A stretch of 64,000 nt of DNA from Sphagnum compactum (Eukaryota; Bryophyta; Sphagnopsida; Sphagnales): the NCBI GenBank assembly GCA_965153455.1, contig OZ234493.1, forward strand, positions 33,284,213-33,348,212, read 5' to 3'. Both the position numbers and the translations under genes were made by a program. Position 1 is the first letter of the stretch. Each line of letters begins with the position of its first letter. The notes beneath the pieces were generated by a model. That model saw only the letters and a program-made list of their open reading frames with translations. It was not told the origin of the DNA and ran no database searches. Below, one piece after another: positions 47,907 through 63,000 of this stretch.

Positions 47907-49364
47907 GTTTAAAAATAGTTTAAATATAAGTAGATTCCCCACATTGGGTTTGAGGCTAAAACCATATAATGTTTGTACAATGAACTTAATCACTAACCCA
48001 CATGGCTTCATGTGGGAGAACAATCATAAACTTTGATTTAAAAATTTACACATATACCAAGATCAATGTTAATTTTTTTTTAATTTTTTTATCTAGCCTA
48101 AATGATGATCATCCATTGGAAGATGTCATGAGAAATGACAAAAGTCCTTAGGAAGATTTAATGAATTTGGCTTTAAACTATAAACCAAATATGGAATAAA
48201 AAATTTTAATCAACCTTTTCTATTCATGGTTACACTATGAAAACCAGGTATAAAAATCTAGAAAACTTTAATATATTTTTCATTTCTAGCAATGGAAATT
48301 TCTCTAAAAATCATTTCATTTTCAAAAAATATCTTTTATTTTATTTTTTGGTGAAATTTTGCTAATAAAATAAAGTTAACCAAGATGGGAGATCTTGACA
48401 AGTTTAAAATTCTAATCAATAAACCACAACAAACATTTCCACATATGGGCATGTTGTATGATGATAAAAGCATTTCCAAATATTTGAAACATCTAGGGTT
48501 CGATATTTGAAAGAATGTAAAACTTCAAATTCAAACATATTATTCTTTATTTGACTTCTAATTTTAAAATACAAAGTATGGGTATCTAACCTAAAATTCA
48601 TTCAAAAATAACAATAGAAAATTATTATATCTAGGCATTGGAAAAGATGAGTTTAAGACTTGATGTTATGAGAAAAATAAATAAATAAATACATATTAGA
48701 AGTCATGAATGTAAATGCTAAATACATGTTTTTAAAATGAAATATAAACAAACCTCATAAACAAAAGCATTTTGTGCTAATAAAGGAACACAATGTGATC
48801 CCATCCTCAAGATTCAACATTCATATGACAATTTATGATGATATAATGCAATAATAATCACTATGAAAAATATGATTGTAATAGTTATAGATAATAGGTT
48901 TTTACAATTACACTTAAAAATTAAGTTACAATCAAATTCATTAATATGAATGTCAAATTATAAACACCATATGTTGAATAAACATTGTTTAGTCACAAAA
49001 TCAAATTAAACCCTAAATATAAAAAGGTTAACTATGACTTAAAAACGTATTATTTTGGATTGCTATAATTGACAATGAGAGTCTCTCATATCATTTTATA
49101 CTAATTTAATGATTTGTGCAAAAGGTTTGGTTAAAACACTAGTTTCATTCTATTTTTTATTTTTATTTTTAATTCCTCACAATTTTTATTTTTCTTTTTG
49201 ACAAGAAAATTGGGAATTTTTTAATTAAAAAATTCTTGTGTAAATTGACTGATTTTTGCTACTTTTTTTGGGTGAAAGGTTTCGCCAAATTTTCGATATC
49301 ACAAAATGTAATACTTAAATTTTTAAACATTTAAATTAAAGAGAATCAAATAAATAGATAAAGG
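47907..49364. other. AT-rich intergenic DNA
   Basis: No gene recognised. Near 49.15-49.31 kb is a block with TTGTGTAAATTGACTGATTTTTGC, then TTTCGCCAAATTTTCGATATC, resembling blocks at 5.26 kb and 6.3 kb; it seems to be an old dispersed repeat. Confidence 0.4.
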
Positions 49365-49384
49365 TCACATTTCTTTGAGTTCCC

Positions 49385-49500
49385 CACCCGACACTTCATC
49401 TGAGCCGTCAATATCCTTTGAGTTCCCACCCCACGCTTCTTCATCTGAGCCGTCGATGTCCTTTGAGTTCTCACCCGACGCTTCATCTGAGCCATCGATA
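49385..49500. repeat. 42-45 bp repeat in the RPL7 upstream region
   Basis: CTTCATCTGAGCCGTCGAT with CCTTTGAGTTC occurs three times (TGAGCC at 49401, 49446 and 49488). It lies 40-150 bp upstream of the telo-box. The minus strand stays open through it (IDGSDE repeats) only because the unit lengths are multiples of three. Confidence 0.8.
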
Positions 49501-49537
49501 TCCACAGAAACCGTGACGAGACTGTAGCCGTTTGATA

Positions 49538-49554
49538 TTAGGGTTAGGGTTAGG
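49538..49554. promoter_or_regulatory. Telo-box in the RPL7 promoter
   Basis: TTAGGGTTAGGGTTAGG lies 111-127 bp before the RPL7 ATG. Short telomere-like motifs (AAACCCTAA class) are an established promoter element of plant ribosomal-protein and other translation genes, bound by Myb-like and Pur-alpha-like factors. Here the word is the TTAGGG variant. Confidence 0.75.
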
Positions 49555-49664
49555 TCGTCTTGGTCGTCCCCATCTTGGAGCAAATATGCTTGTTGCGAAC
49601 ATCGTCGATCCCTTTTGCTCGTCGCTCTGAAGCTGTCGTGCCGCAGCGACGAGAGATCGCGAAG

Positions 49665-51324
<1,660 letters not shown>

Positions 51325-52492
51325 TGTTGTCTGGAAAGGCTTTTTGTTCATTCCTGATAAGGGTTTCTAGCCAGACACAACATGACAGGGTTTTTCAGTG
51401 TACGATGATGTGGAGCACGATTGAGAAATGAGGCTTGGATTATATATTCTAAAAGCTGTTTGTTCTGAATGTTTCTAAATTGCTATCCTATGTCTTTCTC
51501 CCTCAAATTCTTATGATTTGATTGTTTGCAATGCGGAGGAAGGTAGAAATGTTGTGAAAGTCGAGTGTGCGCATAGCCCTTATGTTTCCAAAATGAAACT
51601 TGAAATTCATAAAAAGAGGCAACTTCATAATCACCTTCGGGTTTTCGAAAAAAGATAGTGCAAGGATCAGGCAATGCTTATAGCATAGGAAAAGGCCATT
51701 TAGCAATACTCAAAATATGAAAGTAAAAAAAAATCTGAAGCACCCTTCCATGTTGTAGGCAGCTGTGACAAATTTTGGTTAATTTTAAGAAATTTCATCC
51801 CTTCTCTAGCGATTTTTTTCAACCCAAAAATAAGCAAATTTGAGAACAGAATATTCATTTTTTTCCAAAACATTTTTCACAAAATGGCGAAAATTCACAT
51901 TTAAAAAAAAAAAAAAAATTCACTAGCAGACTGGCGAGCTTCTCTGTTTCTGTTCTCTTTCCAGAACTTAGCATTGACTTAGAACTAGGTGTGAACAGTA
52001 TTTTCATGTTTTTAAAAAGAAATTTCGCCAAATTTCGACCTGAAAAAACATCATTTCGATCAATACAAAGGATTTTCCATGGAAAAAATGGCACAAATTC
52101 GCCAGATTTTGAAAAAAAAAAAAAAACAAATCCAAACCCAAATCGCCAGATTATTATGATCAGTTCCAATAGGTAGCCAAGAAAATGGAAGGATTCTGGA
52201 TTTCTTTTTCTTTTTTCCCCCCTACTTTCATATCCAGTACGTAGCCAAATCTGGCTAAATTATCTTATGGATGAACACCACATCAGCTACATCACAAAAT
52301 TGAAAAAAAAAAAAAAAAAAAAAACCAGTGGGTCACAGACTTCAGTGATTAATTTATGGCGAATTTTCGCCACTTGGCGACCAAAAAAAAGTTTGGAAAT
52401 TAAAGGAAATTTTGGTTTTTTTAGTGTAAAAAAATGCCAATTTTTTTGGGAAAAATCGCCAAACTCTGGAAAACCTCAGAATTGAAATGGAA

Positions 52493-52528
<36 letters not shown>

Positions 52529-52640
52529 ATAAAAATAAAAATAAAAATGGTGAATGATGATGCTTAAAAAAGCTTTTTTTTGCTATAAAAGAAACTCAAA
52601 AGTTAAGGCCAAAGTAAGGGACGGCAAAAGTAAGAGCCCC
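51325..52640. other. RPL7 3' region and spacer to RPL10
   Basis: The first 150-200 bp should be RPL7 3' UTR; no clear AATAAA is seen. The spacer is AT-rich with homopolymer runs (A20 near 52303; AAT repeats at 52497-52523) and many TTTCGCCA / TGGCGAAA words (51820-52460). No gene; ORFs at 51483-51706 and 51855-52169 are not credible. Confidence 0.5.
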
Positions 52641-52855
52641 GGTACCAAACAACTCGTTTCCAGGGAGCAGTTACTCGGCCTTCATGCGCCAACCCATTTC
52701 ACAGCTCCAGGACACCACGAAGGAAGGTTCGAACCCACCTTCTCTCTCTCTCTGTCTCCCATGCGCCTCCTCTCTTGATTTGCACACCAAGTTTGCTTCA
52801 AATATTTGCAGCAGTAGCAGCTCCTTCTCTTGCACTTTCCCTTACCTACTCTATC

Positions 52856-52866
52856 TATATATATAT
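52856..52866 (+). promoter_or_regulatory. TATA box of RPL10
   Basis: TATATATATAT lies about 190-200 bp before the RPL10 ATG, which would give a leader of roughly 160 nt. A CT repeat (TCTCTCTCTCTCTGTCTC, 52741-52758) lies upstream, as in many plant core promoters. Start site is inferred only. Confidence 0.5.
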
Positions 52867-53054
52867 TTTCTTCTGCTGCTCTCATCCTTGTTGTTTTTTC
52901 TCTCACAATTCGCTCTTACAGAAAAACTATTTCTCTCCATCCTTTTCGTGTTTTGTTGTTCTTGCAGCTCTGTTCTGTTGTTGGCTCGGTTCGTTTGGTT
53001 TGTAGCTTCCCGACTGAGAGGTGTTGTTGCACTGGGTGTTGTTTTCTTCCCATC

Positions 53055-54616
<1,562 letters not shown>

Positions 54617-54725
54617 AGCCAGCAATCTACTACAGTGTACAAACATCTTTATTGATGGGGTCTCCATCCAGATAAGACAAGATAGAAGAAGAAGACCAAA
54701 TTTTCAGAGGAACCTTGCAGGCAAA

Positions 54726-54815
54726 CAGATTTTGAGGAAGGAATTCCATGTCAATCTGAATAGATTTTGAGGAAGGAATTCCATGCCTATCTGAACAGAT
54801 TTTGAGGAATTTCTG
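54726..54815. repeat. 35-bp repeat in the RPL10 3' UTR
   Basis: CAGATTTTGAGGAAGGAATT with CCATG and TATCTGAA recurs at 54726, 54761 and 54796 at exactly 35-bp steps; the third copy is cut short. It lies between the stop codon and the poly(A) signal. Confidence 0.9.
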
Positions 54816-54871
54816 TGCCAATTTGTAATCTTCAAGTGTTGTGCAAAGCATGGTCTATGTCTTGACACTGA

Positions 54872-54877
54872 AATAAA
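54872..54877 (+). terminator. Poly(A) signal of RPL10
   Basis: AATAAA, 255 bp after the RPL10 stop, is the only canonical hexamer in the expected range and is followed by ATGCATG and a T-rich stretch. Confidence 0.6.
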
Positions 54878-54995
54878 ATGCATGAAAATCATGTATCTCT
54901 TTTGCTCTACTTGACTGGGTTTTTTAAATCTCAAAGCAAATATGGGGTTTTTTATTACCAGTCACAAAGTTTTAATCCTTTCTCAATTTCTGCAG

Positions 54996-56207
54996 CTGGT
55001 AGCCAAGGCCCCACATCGTTATGGACAATTGGGTTCAATCTCAGGGAATGTCTGCAAATTGTTATTTCTTTTGGTTATTTAGGCAACTGTAGGTTTATGA
55101 TATGAGCAGCGATGAGGGTTTGGAATCTGGTTGAACCCGAATAATTTCCTGGTCACAGTTGTGTCTCTATTTTCATGCATCTACTTACATTACATGAATT
55201 TTTTAGAAATCATCAACACATAGGAATTTATTTCTGTAGCAGGAAAAGGCAGAAGCACAACTCACAAGGCCATTGTTGGAAGTAGCGGCAAGGGTGCCAC
55301 CGCCCATGTCCACTCCACCTTCAACCCCTGTAGACAATGATGATGGAATCTCTAATGATGGTGGGTTACAATTCTTTAGTAGTTTTTCTTTCTTCAGTCA
55401 TTCCTTGCACGGATCTGTCACTGGAAGGCAAAAGTTAAGGTATTTTTTGCTGGAAAAAGCATTTTTTCATTATCTTTCTTCCAATGTGCATGTTCTGCTC
55501 AAATTGTGAAAGTGGTGAGAGGACAGTTCTCTGTGTTGCAACTAACTGTGAGACAGCTGGGATTCATGCAGCTATCAGGGGACCAACAGGGCATCTGTTT
55601 GAACATAATTCACAAATTGTTGGTCAAATTCAAGCCAATCTTGCTGCCTGCAAGGTAAACATTGCTTATAAGCAACTGCAACTCAGCTACACATCACAGT
55701 TACTAGAACACATGAAAAAAAGTTTCTACCCACCTGCTAAACTTGGGTGCCTACCTGGCTTTGGAATGTAGTGCAGAGGAAAGACTACCTAAGGCAGAGG
55801 TATGGGCTATCATTGACATTCATTCTGTGGGGTCCTTGTGCGGGTGACAGATTCAAGAAAACACAGAATCGCTGGTGCAGTTCAAGGACAACATTTTTGC
55901 AATCTTGAATGGGTAAATCACTGTCTTTAGTCTTGCACAGTTTCCTCTCCCGTTTGGTATCTCATTAGACACTTTGCTTCTTTATATTGCTTCTGTTTTC
56001 TCCAGTTGTTGACAGGACCTTTCTTTATCTGCTTGATGCAGGATGACAAACATGCCTGGTATTATGAGCCAAATGCCCCCAGTACCAGTGATGCTGATCT
56101 TGGAGCTGGCTGATAGGATTTGCAAATGCCTCAATCATCAAATCCTCTACATCACTAGTAAGTCATTTAGGAACACGATAGATGGGTATCAGGAAATCTG
56201 TAATTGA
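54996..56207 (+). CDS. Partial multi-exon gene, unrecognised product
   Basis: Four exons join in frame: 55243-55360, 55527-55654, 55851-55912 and 56042 to about 56157 or the stop at 56205. Donors and acceptors are canonical and the phases (1, 0, 2) match at each join. The peptide has a Pro-rich start (LLEVAARVPPPMSTPPSTPV), DNDDG, then AAIRGPTGHLFEHNSQIVGQ, IQANLAACK, VQFKDNIFAILNG and MTNMPGIMSQMPPVPVM. A fifth candidate, 54996-55049 (KAPHRYGQLGSIS), lies upstream but has a poor donor. No start ATG is found: only the RPL10 3' UTR lies upstream, so the gene is 5'-truncated, starts in an exon I cannot see, or is a captured tail. The wording looks like a conserved plant protein C terminus, but I cannot name the family. 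The final exon may continue through a perfect A|GTAAGT donor at 56158. Confidence 0.5.
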
Positions 56208-56693
56208 ATTAGAAGTAGAGACAAGTTATACGTCTCCTAAGGTATTTTAGCAGCTTGCAAGTACTGATGGTGCAAAAGGTAAATGTTGTGAGCACAAAGT
56301 GATGAATTTCCTACCCTTTTCAATTTGTTATCACCCCATCCAGTACAAACCTTCATATCTATGTCTCTGAATATCATAGTTGTCAAGTTCAAAGTCCAGA
56401 GGTTGATGGCAGAATTGCACAACAAACAGTATATGGATTTCTGGCTCTTATGTGGTGGGCATCATTTTGTCCATTGGAGCTTGATCACCTAGCTTATCTT
56501 AAACTGGAAATGTCTGCACCATGGCTTTCCTCATCATTTGTGAGTTAGCATTATTTTACTTCTCTAGAAGCCACACTCCAATGAACAGGTGTGGTCTGTT
56601 AGCTGAAAATGGGCACAGATTTCCAGCTGTAAATCAATGCGGCCAGAAGAGTGGGCTGTTGACACAAATGTGTCAATGGTGATTTGGTATCAC
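56208..56693. other. Spacer between converging genes
   Basis: Lies between the 3' end of the plus-strand partial gene and the 3' end of the minus-strand CPBP locus, so it should contain both 3' UTRs. No further exon recognised. Confidence 0.4.
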
Positions 56694-58425
56694 TCAGGTG
56701 CCCAGATATGACAAGCAAGATGCATATGTGATGGCAATCAAATTATTGGACCAAAAATCTTTTTGTGGCCACTCAAACACCACAGATCTTGTCAGCACAA
56801 TGGCATTATAGAGACCATGAATTACCAACGAGGTAGCCAAATTTCCTGTCCATGTGTATGCTAGACCTAGAACACAACCAATTATGAATAATGATGGTAA
56901 CCCTGAGGCCCCCAAATAGCTTATGGCAAACACAAGACAACTGATGATGATTGCAAAAGGCCATCTGATGTGAGAGGCAAGTGAAGCCAGCAGAAAGCCT
57001 CTGTACACATACTCTTCTATGACAGGTGTTATGACACAAAATGCAAGATAAGTAGCTGAGCATGCAACAGGGGTACTGGTGACGAGACCTGTGAGAGCTG
57101 AAGGAGCCTCCTTAACCTGCAACAAGGAGAGATCCATGCCTTAAGCTTCAACATTGATCAATCTACCAACTTAGTATCCTACATTTACAGGCAATAAACC
57201 CACCATACCTGTGGAGGTGAGAGATACTGGGTGATGCTTGCTGAAGCTATCACAATCAACAGCACCACCAGGATCCCAAGAGCTGAAGCAGGAATCCAAC
57301 CCCTATCCTGGAATGCTTTTGAGAAGCTCACATTGAAGAGCTCAAACTGAGGCTTAAATGGCTATAGTGTGGATTTGATGAGCCATGCTGTGCCAGCCAA
57401 TTCCATCAGTTGTAAGACCACTCGTGACATTGCCTGGACCACAGCCACCACACATTGAAGAATCCACACACAATTGCTCTACAAAGAAGTTCTTAAGTAA
57501 ACAGCTTTTTTACTATATGCTCGCCTTTGCTTGCAAGTAAAGCCTGTATTTCATAGTGCTACAGTCCTCAAGTGAAGCTCTTCCAGCAAGCAGATCACAC
57601 AACAAATTAGGTCACTGAAGAGCAAACGGATTAAACCTCGAATTGTGGGTCTGATACATGTTGAGGGAAAAGATTGGCTACAATGGCCAGGCCTCCCAGA
57701 CGAAGGGGCATGTGAAATCCACCCCAAGAGATTACCATTGTGGATATCACTAAGCCATTGCCCCATGAAACTGGCGATGGGAGCCTCGAAAAGGGCTCCG
57801 CTGCCTATATCACAAATCCACCAGTTTCTTGAATTCAGATCCACCATCATCATCGACTGAGACCAAGTCCAAAAGCAACGAGAGCTACAGTAGTGCAAAG
57901 CAACAGCACGTTGTGTTGAGCTAGCTTGAAAATCACAGAAGTTGGAAGTCGAGAGAGAGAGAGTGGAACTCTCGATTCAGAAAATTGTCCATTTACCTTT
58001 GAGTTCCCTGCTCCGGATTCTTCAACAGGAACTGTAGCAGGTAACCCTCCCGTGGATGCGTCTTGATCCACACTCGTTGCCGTCGTTTGCTCTGGCTCTG
58101 GATTCACCTGACAGCAATGGTACATCAGCAATGATTTTCTGAAAGAGGATGCAAGAAATGTAGGCCCCTTTCTTGACTCCTGTTGGTGCTGCTCCTGTCT
58201 CCGAAACCCTAGATTACCAGAAGGGACCAAAAACGATGATGTGAAGTTGCGAGACACGAGGAATCCAACACGAAAGACTTCTTTGAATCTCTTCGATTTG
58301 AAAGGGAAGAGAAGGGCGGGCGGTAGCGAAACACCCACTGCTGCCGCAGCAGCAGCAGCAACTGCGCTCCTTCTCATGGTGATCCTCCACCTGCCGGTAG
58401 ATTTGTTGCCAAACTTCCTCAACAA
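56694..58425 (-). pseudogene. CPBP (CAAX-type) intramembrane protease, probably broken
   Basis: Exon 1 (58377, or an earlier ATG at 58425, down to 57997) encodes a transit-peptide-like N terminus (MRRSAVAAAAAAAVG, many Ser/Arg). Exon 3 (57478-57209) and exon 4 (57116-56694) join in phase. Exon 4 carries the protease core: PVIEEYVYRGFLLASLASH has the EExxxR motif, and LVIHGLYNA the third metal motif. Motif 2, normally FxxxH, reads FAISY, so a metal-binding His is Tyr. Exon 3 (VVLQLMELAGTAWLIKSTL, then PFKPQFELF) has an in-frame TAG at 57362-57364. A 60-nt intron ending in CTATAG could remove it but would delete a hydrophobic stretch. The second exon (57560-57880) shows GALFEAPIASFMGQWLSDIH in one frame and GGLAIVANLFPQHVSDP in another, suggesting a frameshift near 57690. 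Relatives are plastid membrane proteases. Confidence 0.7.
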
Positions 58426-59354
58426 GCTTCACCTTGACCAAGCGGACACCACAGAGCAGCCCTTCCCAAGGTGATTGCTCTCCAATTTCTTCTTCTTCGT
58501 CTTATTCGGCGGCAATGGTGGATTACATCATGAAGGACATTGCTGTCTACAACTCTTGGAAATCCACACAACACTTGCAGTATGGCCATGAGGTTTCTTT
58601 AAGGGTTTTTGATCGATGATGGGGGTTCGGCCAGGAGTGAGAGCTGTGGTCCTAAACAAGCCGCAGTTGGTACCTACCTCCAATGAAGCATGGTAATGTG
58701 TTATTTGCTTGTTTGCTGACTACAGTAACACCAGAACTGAATCCCCATATCAAGGAAAACATAAAGACACCAAAGACAATCAAATTTCATACCTCTACAG
58801 AAGCGAAGAACCCCAAGAACCTCAAGAACCTCTGGAACCTCTGTAGAAGTTTGTGGATATGGCTGAACACATATCATAGGAAGGTCACTTACTGACATGT
58901 GCTACAACAGAATGCTCTTCTGCAGCTTCAGTATCTTATGCTTCTTGCTTCTGCAACTGCGCAACAGAAGTAAGCAATGTCAGTAGGACCTCTGGGTCCA
59001 AAAAAATGACAACAAATTGTTTCAATTCATGCTCTATGTTTCCAACTTTCGTCAAATACTTGGCTCCCTTCAATATATATTCTTCTAAAAGGAATCGTCA
59101 TATCTGGTGAGAAGTCTTTGGACATGTTGATGATGACAAACCAAAACCATAAATGAAAGAACATATTAGACAATTGGATTTACAAATGTCAAGCATGTTT
59201 AAATTTACATGAGGAGCTTCAAAACAGTCAAAAAGATGATTGATACTCACATTAATGTTGACAAGCATATTGCTTAATTTGCAAGAAATTCCATGTTGCT
59301 TCATGTAGCAACATGGAAATTTTCTTCAGAAAGGTGTAAATATGACATGTCCAA
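58426..59354. other. Upstream region of the CPBP locus
   Basis: A plus-strand frame with ATG at 58518 (MVDYIMKDIAVYNSWKS) diverges from the CPBP locus but is short and unrecognised. CAAGAACCTC repeats occur at 58806-58846. No firm gene. Confidence 0.35.
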
Positions 59355-59809
59355 GTGGCAAATAATGGTTAGTAAAATGTGGGTGGCGTGCCCATTTTCA
59401 GGATTCTAAGGGTTATTTTACAACTGGATGGACTACATTTGCAGTTGATAATGAGCTCAAGGTTGACAACAAGCTCCTCTTCCCAATCACCTCACCATCT
59501 AGGATCATTGTGAAAGTTCTTGGGACGGTAGAGGCGATGTTGAATGCTGATGACAAGGCTGATGAAGATGATTATGAGAATGACATTGAAGAGGAAGATA
59601 TTATAGATGATGAAGACTGCAAGGAGAAGGATGAAGAGGACAAGGATGAGGATGATGATGATGACAAGGTGGTCAGGCTAGTAAGTAAAAATGAAGAACA
59701 CTCTTATCAAGATGACGATTCCATGGTGTTAGTTAGTTCTAACAAAAATGAAGATGATGAAAAATTACCCAAGAGCCAAACCCCATGGTTACATCAACAC
59801 ATCAGCTGA
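59355..59809 (+). pseudogene. B3 DNA-binding domain relic with acidic tail
   Basis: The plus-strand frame across 59405-59520 reads GYFTTGWTTFAVDNELKV then DNKLLFPITSPSRIIVKVL. This fits the C-terminal half of a plant B3 (REM-like) domain, where families have G..GW..F...N.L..GD.LLF.......F.V.V. Just upstream, KMWVACPFSG in another frame fits the preceding strand; the two join only with a one-base shift near 59400, where the first frame meets TAA. Downstream, about 75 residues are very rich in Asp and Glu (DDENDIEEED-type runs), as in linkers of such factors, ending at a stop at 59807-59809. The first half of the domain is absent. It is a dead fragment, or one exon of a gene with the upstream part not recognised. 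Confidence 0.55.
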
Positions 59810-60013
59810 AAAAGTATTTCAAAACTCGATGGTTGCAACCAAATCTATGAATTACAATACAAGTGCCATTCAAACCCAGCTTAGCAAGTTATGAAACTAA
59901 ATTAAAATGTCTTGTGTTGCCAATGTCATCAATGTTTTGCTGCAGATATACTAAAAATAACAACATTAAAATGTCTGTTGAAGAGGTGGTAATAATGAAC
60001 AAGGGTTTTCTTT

Positions 60014-63000
60014 TCATCGAATAATGGGTGTCACATGGATTTGGTAGCCATTTTTTAGCTTTAGGAAGACATATGGAGCCAATGAGAAGTCCTTGTCTAC
60101 ACTTTCCCACCTGCAACAAATTGTTGGCAAACCAATATCAATTTTGAAGAATAATTCTTGTTCTAGTTCCCTTGATGAGAAAGAATGAAGTCAAATTACA
60201 CCTTCTTAGTTCTATCTTTAAGCTTGTTACCATGAGTATTAAGGATTGATTATCAGCATTGAAGCACATAAAAGCACCCAAAATACTATCATGAAAAATT
60301 TTCAAAAGCGAAATTTGCATGGAATTCTTCAAACTTGGCACATGATGCAAATACTTTGTAGTTTATGCAAATTATAATGGAGAAGGTGAAGTGCTACCTA
60401 TATTTGGTCACCAGAAAATGGACAAAGAGAGAAATCTCTAGCTTGGCCAAGTTCATGCCCAAGCACAACCGAGGCCCAGCACCAAATGCTACAAAAGAGA
60501 ACGGCTTTACAGGCTCCTGTAGAATCATTACAACAACAAAGAAAATTGAATCAATGTAAAATCAAGAGATGTGGCCACCTAATCTAGAGTTGACCCTAAA
60601 ACCTAAACCTAACACATCTACTTCACATATGTTGACACATTTTTTGTAAATAGAGAGAAGTTGGGCAATCTGAGCATATATTGATCAAAAGTGGGAATGT
60701 TGCACAAGCCAACCATCTAGAGAGAGGCTTTTTCCTTCTTATGACCCACAATGTTCTTTTAGGCTTGGACACCACTCACCTCAAACCGAGAGGGTTGAAA
60801 CTCCAACGGGTCTTTGAAAAGGGCTGGATCATGATGTCCAGCACGCAAATCCATAAACACCTTCCACCCCTTCTTCACCCGGAATCCTATCAATGAATTC
60901 CAACAACTTCATGACATGCTATATACATAGGACCATACTTGCCAATCCATGTCAAATATGAAAGCAAGTTTTGGAGACAAAAAAACAAAGCACATGTCAA
61001 AGGACAAAAGAAAAATGCACCATTGATGTCTATGTCATTGTTGGCTTCTCTTGGGAGCCACTGCATGAAACTTGACAACCTTAGGGTCTCACTCAGTACC
61101 TGCATTCAGAGCAACCCATCCCAAATTCACTCGACTTACTATCCATTTTTACAAATGTTTTTTGCAAATTTGGACATGCAAAAGAGTCTCTAGCTAAAAG
61201 AGTTTCAAAAGGTCAACGTGCCACCACCAGTATGAAAAGTGTCAAGGTGCTTTTTGAACACTGTTGCTATTTGGCCTTCTTTCTCAAAAGATTCATCTCT
61301 GCATCCTGGCTACAAACAAGCATGGAACTGCAAAAAAAAATCTTCTGCAGAAAACATAAGGAAGGTGGCTACTAGCAAATTCCAAACCTTCAAGGTGTAT
61401 GGCATGCTATTGGCTTCCTCCCATGTCAACAATGCATGTGGGTTTACTTTCTTTCGTAGAATCTCCTCATGTTCCTCCTAAGCACAAGTTGTTGGATGCA
61501 CAACAGGTGGACACAAACTTAGACAAGGATCCCTTATTATACATACACCCCAAAACTAAACAAAACAATACCACCAAAAAATAAAATCCTTCAGTCAAAG
61601 CTGCCTGGAAAATGGGGTAGAAACCATAAGATCAAAGCTCACTCGCAATGTCTCTTGCACCAAAGGATTGTCCTCCAAGTACTTAAGAAGCCACATGATT
61701 GTGATGGAAGATGTTTCATGACCAGCAAACATCATGAGAACCAGGTTGTCCAAAAGCTGCAAATCTGATTGCTTTTCAGCCTCATTCTGTAATGCTTCAC
61801 AGTCTACAAGGTGTTGGATGAAGTCATCATGCTTCTCGTGACCACTTCGCCTTCGTTCCACAACTTGCAACAGCGTCTTGCACATGCACTCATGAGCCTG
61901 GCAACAGCTATTAAAATTCATTGATCAGTCTCCTTGGCAAAACCATAGACCTCTAAACTAAACCTTGCACATTTATCACATGTTGCCATGATCAATATGT
62001 TGGCAATGCCAAAAACCATGAACACTGAATCCCCATGAACCACTCAAATGTTGCTTTTGGTAAAACCTCAATTCTGATCCTGGCACTAGCACCAAAAATT
62101 GCTCTGCCAATCTGCACACTAAAACTGTAGTCCATCATCCCAATGAGATCATAAAAAGATTGCTAAACAAAATCCTCTTGAGGTTTGCATCTTGCAAATC
62201 TGGGCATTACAGGTTTATTGTGAATGTAGAGAGAGGCACCTTGATAGCACGGTAGTATCGGCCTCTGAGCCACATGAAAGGGATGCTTGCAATACCATCC
62301 ATGAGGTACATGAAATTGGCTTTGATGCACTCAAAGTCAGGGTCGCCAGGTTTCCAGCTCGTCATCATGTACACAATGTTGTCCAATGCATACTGAGCAT
62401 CACAAAATTGCAGCCAAATCATTTTAGTCTAATGACAATTGATGCATAATCCTAGCAGATGAAAGATGCTGTCAGACATGTTGTTAGAGTGTAACCCACA
62501 TTCCTTCCATGCTTACAACCTGAGTAGAAATTGAGAGATGATCAATAACAATGATAGAGATTTGAGATTCCCACAACCAACAACATATCAGTGAGCAGGG
62601 AAAAAGAGGAGACAACAGACCCCAAGAACTAAAAAACTCACAGAAACACAATTCAGGAATGAATTGAGCAAAAGATGGCAAATGGACAGTCACATGCAGT
62701 TGCTGGTTCCAGTGACCCACATGTGGGATTGCAATATTCATGAGGTAAATTAGCCACAAAGAGAATCCAGAAAAAACAATGCACAACATGAACAACCAGC
62801 AGACCATAGGGGTGACCGGAGAAAGACATTTACATCTGCTGCTTCATCAATGACACACACGGTACGTCCCTCCCATTTGCTCAAATTGTTGATGGCAGTT
62901 TCCTGAAACTTGGTGAAATTCCTGCGCAATCCATCCATGGAAAGAGGCTCACCAAACTGCTTCCGCATCTTTCTATGCAGCTCTTCATCAGCAAAGAACA

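Noticed and set aside
52728-52738. B-box-like GGTTCGAACCC, possible tRNA
   Set aside because: There is no A box or cloverleaf upstream, and it lies in the RPL10 promoter.
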